Below are positions 19,341 to 28,263 of a stretch of DNA of 64,000 nucleotides, one piece after another. Numbering within the stretch: the stretch's first letter is position 1; every line of letters starts with the position of its first letter. The notes under the pieces were generated by a model. The model was not told where the DNA came from. It saw nothing but the letters and a program-made list of their open reading frames with translations, and did not search any database. The position numbers and the translations under genes were made by a program. Source of the stretch: Streptomyces justiciae (GTDB taxonomy: Bacteria > Actinomycetota > Actinomycetes > Streptomycetales > Streptomycetaceae); the NCBI RefSeq assembly GCF_015163075.1, contig NZ_JADDXU010000002.1:310001-374000 (forward strand), read 5' to 3'.

Positions 19341-21637
19341 TACCGCTGCGCCGGTACGTCCGGTCGCAGCCTCGCCAGCAGTTTCGCTCGCTCCTGCGCG
19401 AAGGCGGGGTCGGCTTGGTAGTCGGAGTGCCCCAGGATCGGCGCGGGCAGCGGGTGTTGGTCGGTGCGGCCGTAGGCGAGGGGGTCCTTGAGGGGTTCGT
19501 GATCGACCTCGGGGCCGCACTCGCCGGACAGGCGCATCGGGCCGCCGATGGGGTCGGTGGGCCGGTAGAGGTTGCGCCAGCAGGCGACGTCGTGGTGGAG
19601 GGCGCTGAGCGCGGCCGGTCCGAAGTGGGCGGGGAACCAGCGGCCGTAGAGGCGTTCCAGCGGTGAGCCGTAGGTGAGCAGGGCGACCCGCCTACGGTCG
19701 GCGGGGGTGAGCTGCCAGGCCGCGGCGGCGGCGAGGACGCTGCCCTGGGAGTGTCCGGAGATGACCAGGCGGCCGCCGGTGGCGCGGGTCCAGGTGGCCA
19801 TCCGCCAGGTGAGGTCGGGGACCGCGCGCTCCGCGTAGCAGGGCGGCGCGAAGGGGTGGGCGGCGCGCGGCCAGAAGGTGCCGACGTCCCACAGGATGCC
19901 GATGGTGCGGCGGGCGGAGGGGTCCTTGTAGGCGCGCCTGCCCCAGGTGACGAAGAGTATGAAGCCGAACCCGATCAGCCAGGAGCCGAGCGCCTGCGCG
20001 GTGTCGGCGGCGCCCTGGAGGAAGGCGTACGAGTCTCCCGCCGCCTCGGCCGGCACCTTCTTGGTCGTCATCGCGCCGACCAGCGCGCCCGCGCCCAGGA
20101 GCAGGGTGACGGCGGAGGTGACGCCAAGGATGCGCGGGGCCCGGTCGGTGAGGGTGGCCAGGGCGCGGGCGGTGGCGATGCTGCGGGTGCGGGCCCGGTC
20201 TGTGGGCTCTCCCGGGTAGTCGGTGTCGACGGCGGTCAGCTCGGCCCGGCGCAGCTGCCAGGCCCGGCGGCCCAGCCAGGCGCCGAGCAGCAGCAGGACC
20301 ACGAGGAGCGGCGGGATCACGGATGCCTGCCAGGTCAGCAGGACCGGCGGGCCGGGGATCGAGGTGCCCGTGCCGTCCAGCCAGTCGGACACCCGCTGGG
20401 CGACCCCGCCGGACATCACCCCGCCGAGCGCGCAGGCCAGCATCGCGACCGCGGGGCCGCCGAGGCCGCGCATCGCGGCGCGCGGGTCGGGGTGCGTACG
20501 GTGCAGGACGTGGGCGACGACGGCCATGACGATCACGATCAGCCCCTGGACCAGGGCGATGCCGCCGAAGGTCGCGTCCCCCGGCAGTCGCCCCCGCGAC
20601 TCCCACCCTGGCCGCTCCCAGCCCGCGTACACCAGGGTGAGCAGGAGCAGGACGAGCGCGGCGAGCGGCAGTCGTCGTACGAGATGCTCGTCGAGCTCCC
20701 GGTCGAGGCGGTTCTCGCTGCGGCCGCGGCGGCAGACCACCCATACGACGACCACCGCACCGGCGGCGATGGCCAGGAGCAGCAGCCGGCCGAGCGTGTC
20801 GAGCGGGGCGGGGCCGCCCGTGCGGTGGTCGAAGCCGGCCGCCGCCGAGGCGACGGCCGCGGCGACGGTGAGCAGGGCCGCGGCGGTGTGGGCGGCGCGC
20901 AGCCGGGCCACCAGGCGGCGGCCGTACCAGAAGCCGGGGCGGCCGAGGGCGGTGCGGGCGGTGTCCTCGTCGTGCTCGGCGGGGTGAGTCAGGGGCTGCT
21001 GGGACTCGTACGCGTTCCAGGTGCGGTGGGACAGGTACCACAGCAGGCCCGTCAGCGCGGCGGGCAGCAGGGCGGCGAGGGCGAGGCGGCGGCCGGGGCG
21101 GCTCCACCAGCCGCCGTCGGAGACGGTCGGGGACAGGAAGCCCAGCCAGGAGTGCCGGTCGGCGCACGCGCGCGTGCCCGCGCACTGCCAGGCGGTCAGG
21201 TCGAGGGCGACCTCGCAGACCGCCGCGACCAGCAGCACGGTCAGGGTGAGGGCGGCGAGCCGCACCAGCAGTCCGTACAGGCGGACCGTCCGCGTACGGC
21301 CGCGGGCGCTGGGGCGCATCCAGTGGGCGAGGTTGACCACCATGAACGGCAGCAGCAACAGCCACAGCGCGCGGGAGGAGTTGCCGGAGGTCAGATTGCA
21401 CCAGACGTACGCCTCGGGCACCGGCTCCTCGCGGCGCCCCTCCGGTCGTCGTCCCGCGTCGGCGTCGACGTCCTCGGCGCGCCGGAACACGGCCGCCGTG
21501 TCGTCGCCAGTGATCCGCACGGTCCGCGGATCGTCGAGCATCTTCTCGGGCGTCGTCCCGCCCACCCCGTGGACCAGCAGCTCCAGGGCGGAGCCGGTCG
21601 TCGAGGCACGTTCCTGCGCACGTTCCACTGTTCGCAC
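19340..21637 (-). CDS. Large multi-pass membrane protein with split alpha/beta-hydrolase motifs
   Basis: About 765 residues from a GTG at 21637 (a second GTG three codons later has better ribosome-binding spacing). LELLVHGVGGTT near residue 20 looks like the oxyanion-hole strand of an alpha/beta hydrolase. The nucleophile elbow GHSQG appears only near residue 650. Between them lie about 11 hydrophobic segments. The C-terminal part contains YGSPLERLYGRWFPAHFG, typical of lipase-like proteins. It may be a membrane-embedded esterase or lipase, but no substrate is evident. It is convergent with the beta-helix/AAA gene. Confidence 0.7.
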   Translation of the reverse strand: MRTVERAQERASTTGSALELLVHGVGGTTPEKMLDDPRTVRITGDDTAAVFRRAEDVDADAGRRPEGRREEPVPEAYVWCNLTSGNSSRALWLLLLPFMVVNLAHWMRPSARGRTRTVRLYGLLVRLAALTLTVLLVAAVCEVALDLTAWQCAGTRACADRHSWLGFLSPTVSDGGWWSRPGRRLALAALLPAALTGLLWYLSHRTWNAYESQQPLTHPAEHDEDTARTALGRPGFWYGRRLVARLRAAHTAAALLTVAAAVASAAAGFDHRTGGPAPLDTLGRLLLLAIAAGAVVVVWVVCRRGRSENRLDRELDEHLVRRLPLAALVLLLLTLVYAGWERPGWESRGRLPGDATFGGIALVQGLIVIVMAVVAHVLHRTHPDPRAAMRGLGGPAVAMLACALGGVMSGGVAQRVSDWLDGTGTSIPGPPVLLTWQASVIPPLLVVLLLLGAWLGRRAWQLRRAELTAVDTDYPGEPTDRARTRSIATARALATLTDRAPRILGVTSAVTLLLGAGALVGAMTTKKVPAEAAGDSYAFLQGAADTAQALGSWLIGFGFILFVTWGRRAYKDPSARRTIGILWDVGTFWPRAAHPFAPPCYAERAVPDLTWRMATWTRATGGRLVISGHSQGSVLAAAAAWQLTPADRRRVALLTYGSPLERLYGRWFPAHFGPAALSALHHDVACWRNLYRPTDPIGGPMRLSGECGPEVDHEPLKDPLAYGRTDQHPLPAPILGHSDYQADPAFAQERAKLLARLRPDVPAQR

Positions 21638-21898
21638 TTCCCCCGTGACGCGCCGTCGGCATGTGTCGGTGCGGGCTCAAGGATCTCCGCTGCGGCGGCC
21701 TCGTACACCCCTCGTCACGGAATCTCCCCGATCCGTGTGACACGCGGGAGAACGATGGGGTGAAGGTGACATGCGCGCGTCGTGACAGTCGGTGCCGCGA
21801 CCCGTACCGTGACGTGCGAGGATGGGACGTCCGCGGGCTGGTGGGAGCCGGTGCGCCGGGCGTGTCGAACGGATTGCGGCGAAAGGACCGGAGCGTAC

Positions 21899-22711
21899 GT
21901 GAGTGAGAATCAGAACCTCCTCGCGGAGCAGCGGCGCGCCCTCATCCTGGACGAAGTGCGGCGCCGCGGCGGCGTCCGGGTCAACGAGCTGACACGAAAG
22001 CTCGGCGTGTCGGACATGACGGTGCGCCGCGATCTCGACGCGCTGGCCCGGCAGGGCGTCCTGGAGAAGGTGCACGGCGGCGCGGTGCCGGTGGTCGAGG
22101 CAAGCACCCACGAGCCGGGCTTCGAAGCGAAGTCGGGCCTGGAGCTGACCGCCAAGGAGGACATCGCGCGCGCGGCGGCCGAACTGGTCGCGCCGGGCAG
22201 CGCGATCGCCCTGTCGGGCGGTACGACGACATACGCGCTGGCCCACCATCTGCTGGACGTGCCGGATCTCACGGTCGTCACCAACTCGGTGCGGGTGGCC
22301 GACGTGTTCCACGCGGCGCAGCGCACCTCGGGCCCGCGACAGGGCGCGGCCACGGTCGTGCTGACCGGCGGTGTGCGCACCCCGTCCGACTCCCTGGTGG
22401 GCCCGGTCGCCGACCAGGCCATCGCGGCGCTCCACTTCGACGTGCTCTTCCTCGGTGTCCACGGCATATCGGTCGAGGCTGGCCTGTCCACGCCGAACCT
22501 CGCGGAGGCGGAGACCAACCGCCGGCTGGTGCAGTCGGCGCGCCGGGTCGTGGTGGTCGCCGACCACACCAAGTGGGGCACGGTGGGCCTGAGTTCGTTC
22601 GCCGCGCTGGAGCAGGTCGACACGCTGGTGACGGACGCGGGGCTGCCGACGGCGGCGCGCGAGGAGGTCGCCGAGCATCTGCGGCGGCTGGTCGTGGCCG
22701 GCGAGGCCTGA
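21899..22711 (+). CDS. DeoR/GlpR family transcriptional regulator
   Basis: Repressor of 270 residues. The N-terminal DeoR winged helix-turn-helix spans residues 8-62 (VNELTRKLGVSDMTVRRDLDAL), followed by a sugar-phosphate-binding DeoRC domain containing GTTTYALA and the GVHGIS and DHTKWG motifs. Such proteins usually sense phosphorylated sugars. The GTG at 21899 follows GGAG with 6-nt spacing. No sugar gene is adjacent, so the target is unknown. The 260 bp upstream contain no gene that I can support. Confidence 0.85.
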   Translation: MSENQNLLAEQRRALILDEVRRRGGVRVNELTRKLGVSDMTVRRDLDALARQGVLEKVHGGAVPVVEASTHEPGFEAKSGLELTAKEDIARAAAELVAPGSAIALSGGTTTYALAHHLLDVPDLTVVTNSVRVADVFHAAQRTSGPRQGAATVVLTGGVRTPSDSLVGPVADQAIAALHFDVLFLGVHGISVEAGLSTPNLAEAETNRRLVQSARRVVVVADHTKWGTVGLSSFAALEQVDTLVTDAGLPTAAREEVAEHLRRLVVAGEA

Positions 22712-22782
22712 GCCGGTACAGACAGTTGATGGTGCGTCAGCTACCGTGACACCCTCCGTTCGTCACGAGGAGGGTGTCGGCC

Positions 22783-23253
22783 ATGGCGCACCAACTGCGC
22801 GCGGTGGGGCTCGAGTTCGTCGACTCCGCACCCGTACGGCTGGTCTTCGCACGGGAGATGTCCGCCCCGCCGGAGCAGGTCTTCCACGCGCTCGTCGATG
22901 ACGTGCCGGGCTGGACGGAGTGGTTCGCCGCGGTGACCCTGGCCCGGCCCACCGGTGACGGCACCACGCGCGAGATACGCCTCAGGGGCGGCGGGCGCTT
23001 CCAGGAGACGATCATCGCGGCGAAGGAGCCGGAGGTGTACGCCTACCGCGTGGACGTCGCCAACGTGCCTGGCGTCCGGGCCCTCGTCGAGGAGTGGCGG
23101 CTCACCCCTTCGGGGGCGGGCACCCGGGTGCGGTGGACGTTCGCCACGGACGGCACGGCCGCGTTCCGCGCCGTCGCGAGGCTCGCCACACCGGGGCTGG
23201 GGCGGGCGTTCAGGGATGCGGTCGGCGCGCTCGACCGGCGGTTGGCCTCCTGA
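22783..23253 (+). CDS. SRPBCC family protein (polyketide cyclase/dehydrase-like)
   Basis: Small protein of 156 residues with the START/Bet v1-like fold: EMSAPPEQVFHALVDDVPGWTEWF near the N-terminus and AGTRVRWTF in the last strands before a C-terminal helix. The fold holds hydrophobic ligands in a cavity; the ligand is unknown. The ATG at 22783 is preferred because CGAGGAGG lies 9 nt upstream, although a GTG at 22774 is in frame. It converges on the cysteine synthase-family gene across a repeat element. Confidence 0.75.
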   Translation: MAHQLRAVGLEFVDSAPVRLVFAREMSAPPEQVFHALVDDVPGWTEWFAAVTLARPTGDGTTREIRLRGGGRFQETIIAAKEPEVYAYRVDVANVPGVRALVEEWRLTPSGAGTRVRWTFATDGTAAFRAVARLATPGLGRAFRDAVGALDRRLAS

Positions 23254-23307
23254 CACGGGCGCCGGGCGCTCCGCGCGCGTCGGCCGTCGGTCGGGTGCGG
23301 CGCCGTC

Positions 23308-23377
23308 GTGGCTGGTCGCGCCCACGCGGCGGAGCCGCATATCGATGCAGCCTCGCGCCCCTTGCGGGGCGCTGCCG
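23308..23377. repeat. Dispersed intergenic repeat, copy 1
   Basis: About 70 bp nearly identical to positions 37927-37995. The shared core reads TCGCGCCCACGCGGCGGAGC, then a short AT-containing part with ATCGAT, then GCGCCCC facing GGGGCGC around a 4-nt loop. It lies between two convergent stop codons. Similar C/G-rich palindromic elements are widespread between Streptomyces genes and can fold as terminators. Confidence 0.8.
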
Positions 23378-23404
23378 GGCCCGGGGGCGACATCACCCGC
23401 CTGC

Positions 23405-24538
23405 TCAGCTCGGCCAGGCCCCCGTCTCCAGGAATGCATCGATCGCCGCGCTGTACGGCGCGATGTCCAGGCCCTGTTCGGCGAGCCAGGCGTCCGAGTA
23501 GTACTTGTCGAGGTAGCGGTCGCCCGGGTCGCACAGCAGGGTCACGACACTCCCCTGCCGTCCTTCGGCCACCATCTCGGCGACGATCTTCAGTGCGCTC
23601 CACAGCCCGGTCCCGGTCGAACCGCCCGCCTTGCGGCCGATGGCCCGCTCCAGGGCGCGGACAGCGGCGACGCTGGCCGCGTCCGGGACCTTCATCATCC
23701 GGTCGACGGCTCCCGGCACGAAGCTCGGTTCCATGCGCGGCCGGCCGATGCCCTCGATGCGGGAGCCGCAGTCGCAGGTGACGTCCGGATCGCCGGTGGT
23801 CCAGCCCTCGAAGAAACAGGAGTTCTCCGGGTCGGCGACACAGATGCGGGTGTCCCGCTGCGTGTAGTGGACGTACCGGGCGATGGTCGCCGAGGTGCCG
23901 CCGGTGCCGGCCGTGGCGACGATCCACGCGGGCTCCGGGAACCGCTCCAACTCCAGCTGGCGGAAGACGGATTCGGCGATGTTGTTGTTGCCGCGCCAGT
24001 CCGTGGCCCGTTCCGCGTAGGTGAACTGGTCCATGTAGTGGCCGCCGGTGTCGACCGCGAGGCGGGCCGACTCCTCGTACATCTTGCGCGGGTCGTCCAC
24101 GAAGTGGCACTGCCCGCCGTGGAACTCGATCAGGCGGATCTTCTCGGCGCTCGTCGTGCGCGGCATGACGGCGATGAAGGGCACCCCGATCAGCCCGGCG
24201 AAGTAGGCCTCGGAGACCGCCGTCGAGCCGCTGGACGCCTCGATCACCGGGCGGTCCGGCCGGATCCAGCCATTGCACAGGGCGTAGAGGAAGAGCGAGC
24301 GGGCCAGTCGGTGCTTGAGGCTGCCGGTCGGGTGGGTCGACTCGTCCTTCAGATACAGGTCGATGCCCCACCGCTCGGGCAGCGGGAAGCGCAGGAGGTG
24401 GGTGTCGGCCGAGCGGTTGGCGTCGGCCTGGACCTTGCGGACGGCCTCTTTCAGCCAGTCGCGGTAGGTGGCGTCGCTGCGGTCGACGTCGAGGGTGTCG
24501 AGGGTCTCGCCCGTCCGGGACTGCTGGGGAGTGCTCAC
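23405..24538 (-). CDS. PLP-dependent cysteine synthase-family enzyme (Cds1-like)
   Basis: Fold-type II pyridoxal-phosphate enzyme of 377 residues. The Schiff-base lysine is K75 in [11 protein letters not shown], and a phosphate-binding glycine-rich loop is in [12 protein letters not shown]. The N-terminal extension and the [19 protein letters not shown] context recall the actinobacterial group that includes mycobacterial Cds1, an L-cysteine desulfhydrase releasing pyruvate, H2S and ammonia, rather than biosynthetic CysK. Which reaction it catalyses needs testing. Its upstream region has a striking palindrome and direct repeats. Confidence 0.75.
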   Translation of the reverse strand: MSTPQQSRTGETLDTLDVDRSDATYRDWLKEAVRKVQADANRSADTHLLRFPLPERWGIDLYLKDESTHPTGSLKHRLARSLFLYALCNGWIRPDRPVIEASSGSTAVSEAYFAGLIGVPFIAVMPRTTSAEKIRLIEFHGGQCHFVDDPRKMYEESARLAVDTGGHYMDQFTYAERATDWRGNNNIAESVFRQLELERFPEPAWIVATAGTGGTSATIARYVHYTQRDTRICVADPENSCFFEGWTTGDPDVTCDCGSRIEGIGRPRMEPSFVPGAVDRMMKVPDAASVAAVRALERAIGRKAGGSTGTGLWSALKIVAEMVAEGRQGSVVTLLCDPGDRYLDKYYSDAWLAEQGLDIAPYSAAIDAFLETGAWPS

Positions 24539-24887
24539 AGCGGGGCTCCTAAGGGGGTGGCGTCGACGGCGGATCGCGCTGTCGACGCACCGATCATAAA
24601 CACCTTCCGCACGCTTCTCACCTGCATAAACACACCTTTGAGCACCTCAAAGACCACCCTGTAGGGCGTGCTTCGCAGGGCCATGGGGGCGCATTCGGAC
24701 GAGTGCTCCGGGCGCTCGGGGCGAGCGCGTCATGCGTACTGGTGCTCGACGCCTGGTGCGGGCAGACTTCACCGGACGGGACGCAGGTCCCCACGGGGGC
24801 GCACACTGGATCATGCAGACAGCCGGTTCACGACCCGCGCGGGATCAGGAGCCGGCCCGACGAGGGCGCACTAGGGGGCGGGGAGGC
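24539..24887. promoter_or_regulatory. Intergenic region with palindrome and direct repeats upstream of the Cds1-like gene
   Basis: These 349 bp contain no gene I can support. A perfect 17-bp palindrome, CTTTGAGCACCTCAAAG, lies at 24636-24652, and CATAAACAC is repeated at 24595-24603 and 24625-24633, exactly 30 bp apart. The stretch is AT-rich relative to its surroundings and 57-114 bp upstream of the minus-strand start, where a regulator would be expected to bind. The rest, toward the plus-strand gene, shows nothing definite. Confidence 0.5.
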
Positions 24888-25211
24888 ATGGCGGAACCGG
24901 AGTTCACGGCCACGGGCGTGCGGATCGGGAAGCGGCTGCGCTCCCTCACCCGGGCCGGTCAGGTCCGGATCAGCGACGGCAGACTGGAACTGCTCACCAG
25001 CTACGGCAGCGAGATCGACAGCGCTCCGGTGCAGGCGGTGCGCGCCTCCAAGCCCTGGTTCGCCGCCGACGACCGGGCGCTCGCCGACCTCAACGGCAAG
25101 CGGTACCTGCTCACGCTCGGCGACCACGACCCCGCTCCGGGCGAGCCGGGGCCACCGGCGGCGCGGCGGTTCATCGAGGCGGTACGGAAGGCTGCGGGAC
25201 GTAACAGGTGA
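24888..25211 (+). CDS. Hypothetical protein, 107 residues
   Basis: A small soluble protein with basic and acidic patches (VRIGKRLRSLTRAGQVRISDGRLELLTSYGSEIDSAP in its first third, given here only in part as RISDGRLELLTS). It looks like a beta-rich PH-like fold of the kind frequent in Streptomyces. The ATG at 24888 has GGGGAGG immediately before it with very short spacing, so an upstream ATG at 24813 remains possible. No motif suggests a function. Confidence 0.55.
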   Translation: MAEPEFTATGVRIGKRLRSLTRAGQVRISDGRLELLTSYGSEIDSAPVQAVRASKPWFAADDRALADLNGKRYLLTLGDHDPAPGEPGPPAARRFIEAVRKAAGRNR

Positions 25212-25398
25212 GGCACCGCGAGTTGCGGCACCTCACCCCTTGAGCCACGCTGTTCTCACGTCACTCTGGGTTTACCGGCGATAACGCTGCGAACCAGCCC
25301 GCCGGGCATGGCAGCAGGTGGCCGTTTCACCAGGCGCCCTGCTGGATCGATCCCAACTCCGTGTTCTTCCGGACCTCTTCAGTCGGGGAGTCGCAGCC

Positions 25399-25941
25399 GT
25401 GATCAGTCACCCAAGCAGGCACTGCACGGTGGAGCTGCAAGCCCTGCCGTCGCGGATCGGCCAGGTCCGCAGAATCGTCTCTGCGCAGTTGCGCTACTGG
25501 CATCTGGACCCCCTCATAGACCGGGCGGCGCTCGGTGTGACGGAGTTGCTCACCAACGTCCACCGGCACGCCCAGCCCGACAAGATGTGCACCGTGGAGA
25601 TCGAGCTGCTGCTCGACCGGCTCACCGTGTCGGTGCACGACCACGACCCGCGTCTGCCGGCCGTGGACACCATGACGGACGACGACTCGCTCGCCACGTG
25701 TGGACGTGGGCTCGCGATGGTGGCCGCCGTCAGCGAGAGCTGGGGGGTGCGTGCGGAGGGCGACGAGGGAAAGGTCGTCTGGTTCGCGCTGTCCGCGCCC
25801 GCCGTCGTGGGCGCCGGTACGTCGCGGCCGTCGCGGCGCGCGGGTGGGGAGAAGAGCGGGCGGGTGTTCGCCGAGGTCGAGCACGCCGTCGACGGCCGCA
25901 GGGCCGAACATGCTCCCGCCCGGTCGGCCGTTGTCGGCTGA
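25399..25941 (+). CDS. ATP-binding protein, anti-sigma/serine kinase type (HATPase_c)
   Basis: Protein of 180 residues related to RsbW/SpoIIAB-like kinases. The N-box appears as LGVTELLTNVHRHA and the G1/G2 region as SVHDHDPRLP and GRGLAMVAAVSESWG. Streptomyces has dozens of these, thought to regulate anti-sigma partners or sense stress. The GTG at 25399 follows GGGGAG with 8-nt spacing; an upstream in-frame start at 25318 is weaker. The last codons run into the first copy of a 39-bp tandem repeat. Confidence 0.8.
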   Translation: MISHPSRHCTVELQALPSRIGQVRRIVSAQLRYWHLDPLIDRAALGVTELLTNVHRHAQPDKMCTVEIELLLDRLTVSVHDHDPRLPAVDTMTDDDSLATCGRGLAMVAAVSESWGVRAEGDEGKVVWFALSAPAVVGAGTSRPSRRAGGEKSGRVFAEVEHAVDGRRAEHAPARSAVVG

Positions 25942-26116
25942 CCGGGCGGTGACAGGCTCCGGTCGGCTGTTGCCGACTGACCCGGCGGTGACAGGCTCCG
26001 GTCGGCTGTTGTCGGCTGACCCGGCGGTGACGGACTCCGGTCGGCTGTTGTCGCCTGACCCGGCGGTGACGGACTCCGGTCGGCTGTTGCCGACTGACCC
26101 GGCGGTGACAGGCTCC
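25922..26116. repeat. Five tandem copies of a 39-bp repeat
   Basis: Exactly five units of 39 bp (starts at 25922, 25961, 26000, 26039 and 26078) with few substitutions. Each unit begins GGTCGGC and contains a self-complementary stretch, GGTCGGC pairing with GCTGACC or GTCGGC with GCCGAC, so each transcript unit can form a hairpin. The array starts inside the last codons of the ATPase gene and stops 7 bp before the convergent mshA stop. It may serve as a multi-hairpin terminator for both genes. Confidence 0.9.
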
Positions 26117-26123
26117 GCCGCGC

Positions 26124-27398
26124 TCAGGGCACCGGCTGGAGTCGGCGTGCGCGCAGTGCCGCCGTGTACACGTCCGCCGTGGCCGTCGCGGCCGCGTCCC
26201 AGCCGAAGGCCCGGGCATGCCGGACGGCGGCCTCGCCCATCCGGGCGGAGCGCGCCGGGTCGTCGGCGAAGCCGCGCAGGGCCCGCGTGTAGTCCACCGG
26301 GTCGTGTCCCGGTACGAGAACGCCGCTCACCCCGTCGCGCACCGCCACCGGCAGACCGCCGACCGCGGCCGCTATGACCGGGGTGCCGCAGGCCTGTGCC
26401 TCGACGGCGACCAGGCCGAAGGACTCGCTGTGGGACGGCATGACCAGGACGGACGCCGCCCGGTACCAGTCGGCGAGCCGGTCCTGGCCGACCGGCGGCA
26501 TGAACCGCACGACGTCGGCGATGCCGAGCCGGGCCGCCAGTTTCTGCAGTCCTTCCGGCTCGGCCAGGCCGCTGCCGCTCGGTCCGCCCACGACCGGCAC
26601 CACGATCCGTTCCCGCAGCCCGGGCCGCTCCGCCAGCAGCCGGGCCACCGCGCGCAGCAGCACGTCCGGCGCCTTCAGCGGCTGTATGCGGCCCACGAAG
26701 AGCGGGATCAGCGCGTCCCGTGGGAGGCCCAGTCGGGCGCGGGCCACGGCCCGGCCGGCCTCGACCCCGCGGGCGTCCGGCCGGAAGCGTTCCAGGTCGA
26801 CGCCGGGATGGACGACGGCGACCCGGGCGGGGTCGGCGTCGTAGTGGCACAGCAGTTCGGCCGCTTCCTTCGCGGTGTTCGCGATCAGACGGTCGGCGGC
26901 CCGTACGACATGCGTCTCGCCGCTCACGCGCGCCGGGGGCTCGGGGGTGTCGCCGCGGGCCAGGGAGGCGTTCTTGACCTTGGCCATGGTGTGCATGGTG
27001 TGGACGAGCGGGACACCCCAGCGCTCCGCGACGAGTCGGCCGACGTGCCCGGAGAGCCAGTAGTGGGAGTGGACGAGGTCGTAGTGGCCGGGACGGTGGC
27101 CGGCCCAGGCACGTGTCAAGCCGTGAGTGAAGGCGCAGAGCTGCGCGGGGAGGTCCTCCTTGGCCAGGCCCTCGTACGGTCCGGCGGGGACGTGGCGTAC
27201 CAGGACGCCGGGGGTGAGTTCGACCGTGGGCAGGAGCGCGGCGGAGCCGGCGCGGGTGAAGATCTCCACCTCGATGCCGAGGGCGGCGAGCCGCCGGGCG
27301 AGTTCGACGATGTAGACGTTCATCCCGCCGGCGTCACCGGTGCCGGGCTGGTGCAGCGGTGAGGTGTGCACGCTGAGCACGGCGACGCGGCGGATCAC
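26124..27398 (-). CDS. mshA: D-inositol-3-phosphate glycosyltransferase, MshA-like
   Basis: GT-B glycosyltransferase of 424 residues that in the MshA family joins GlcNAc to inositol 3-phosphate, the first step of mycothiol synthesis. Diagnostic stretches include [19 protein letters not shown], the [12 protein letters not shown] acceptor site, a GRIQPLKAP donor loop and the [11 protein letters not shown] nucleotide-sugar site. The GTG start overlaps the fdhD stop by 4 nt (GTGA), implying translational coupling. Streptomyces normally has one mshA elsewhere; whether this is that gene or a second copy cannot be told here. Its position behind fdhD fits mycothiol-dependent formaldehyde oxidation. 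Confidence 0.8.
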   Translation of the reverse strand: MIRRVAVLSVHTSPLHQPGTGDAGGMNVYIVELARRLAALGIEVEIFTRAGSAALLPTVELTPGVLVRHVPAGPYEGLAKEDLPAQLCAFTHGLTRAWAGHRPGHYDLVHSHYWLSGHVGRLVAERWGVPLVHTMHTMAKVKNASLARGDTPEPPARVSGETHVVRAADRLIANTAKEAAELLCHYDADPARVAVVHPGVDLERFRPDARGVEAGRAVARARLGLPRDALIPLFVGRIQPLKAPDVLLRAVARLLAERPGLRERIVVPVVGGPSGSGLAEPEGLQKLAARLGIADVVRFMPPVGQDRLADWYRAASVLVMPSHSESFGLVAVEAQACGTPVIAAAVGGLPVAVRDGVSGVLVPGHDPVDYTRALRGFADDPARSARMGEAAVRHARAFGWDAAATATADVYTAALRARRLQPVP

Positions 27399-28255
27399 GT
27401 GCGCGCTCCCGCCGTCGTCGCCTCGGTGCGCAGGTCGAGGCGGTGCTCGCCCGCGTACACGTTCATGGAGCCGCCGCGCAGGAAGCCCACGAGCGTGAGG
27501 CCGGTCTCGGCGGCCAGGTCGACGGCGAGGGAGGACGGTGCGGAGACCGCCGCGAGCAGCGGGATGCCCGCCATGACCGCTTTCTGCGCCAGCTCGAAGG
27601 AGGCCCGGCCGGACACCAGCAACACACTGCGGGAGAGCGGCAGTTGGCCGGACCGCAGCGCACGGCCGATCAGTTTGTCGACGGCGTTGTGCCGGCCGAC
27701 GTCCTCGCGCAGGTCGAGCAACTCGCCCTCGGGCGAGAACAGTCCGGCGGCGTGCAGCCCGCCGGTCCGGTCGAACACCCGCTGCGCGGCCCGCAGTCGG
27801 TCGGGCAGGGCGGCCAGCAGTTCGGGGGTCGTCCGGAGCGGGGGCGAGTCGGCGATCGGCCAGCGGGCCGTGGTGCGTACGGCGTCCAGGCTCGCTTTTC
27901 CGCACAGACCGCACGACGACGTGGTGTACACGTTCCGTTCGAGGGTGATGTCGGGCAGCGGGACGCCGTCGGCGAGTCGGACGTCGACGACGTTGTACGT
28001 GTTCGAGCCGTCCTGTGTAGCGCCCGCGCAGTACACGATGTTCGCCACGTCCTCGGCCCGGCTCACGACGCCCTCGCTGACCAGGAACCCGGCGGCGAGG
28101 GCGAAGTCGTCGCCCGGGGTGCGCATGGTGATGGCGAGCGGCTTGCCGCCCAGCCGGATCTCCAGCGGTTCCTCCGCGACCAGCGTGTCGGGTCGGGTGC
28201 TCACGGCACCGTCCCTGATCCGCAGCACCGGCCGTCGCTCGGTGACCCGTCCCAT
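27395..28255 (-). CDS. fdhD: Formate dehydrogenase accessory sulfurtransferase FdhD
   Basis: Protein of 286 residues that passes sulfur from a cysteine desulfurase to the molybdenum cofactor of formate dehydrogenase. The sulfur-carrying cysteines are in [10 protein letters not shown] (C115, C118), and the conserved GGLHAAGLF and [15 protein letters not shown] sequences are complete. It begins 8 bp after the sdaA stop and overlaps mshA by 4 nt, so it is probably the penultimate gene of the reductase-gcvH-glyA-sdaA transcript. No formate dehydrogenase structural gene is in the window, so its client is elsewhere. Confidence 0.9.
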   Translation of the reverse strand: MGRVTERRPVLRIRDGAVSTRPDTLVAEEPLEIRLGGKPLAITMRTPGDDFALAAGFLVSEGVVSRAEDVANIVYCAGATQDGSNTYNVVDVRLADGVPLPDITLERNVYTTSSCGLCGKASLDAVRTTARWPIADSPPLRTTPELLAALPDRLRAAQRVFDRTGGLHAAGLFSPEGELLDLREDVGRHNAVDKLIGRALRSGQLPLSRSVLLVSGRASFELAQKAVMAGIPLLAAVSAPSSLAVDLAAETGLTLVGFLRGGSMNVYAGEHRLDLRTEATTAGART

Positions 28256-28263
28256 GCCCGGCC

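Noticed and set aside
19751..21763. A 670-codon plus-strand frame
   Set aside because: Shadow of the large membrane protein gene, with shadow-like composition and no motif.
21638..21898. A short gene upstream of the DeoR regulator
   Set aside because: No frame has a ribosome binding site with coding-like composition; it is more likely the regulatory region of the two divergent genes.
25922..26116. Possible CRISPR array
   Set aside because: The repeats are directly adjacent with no unique spacers, only five units, and no cas genes are present; it is a simple tandem repeat.
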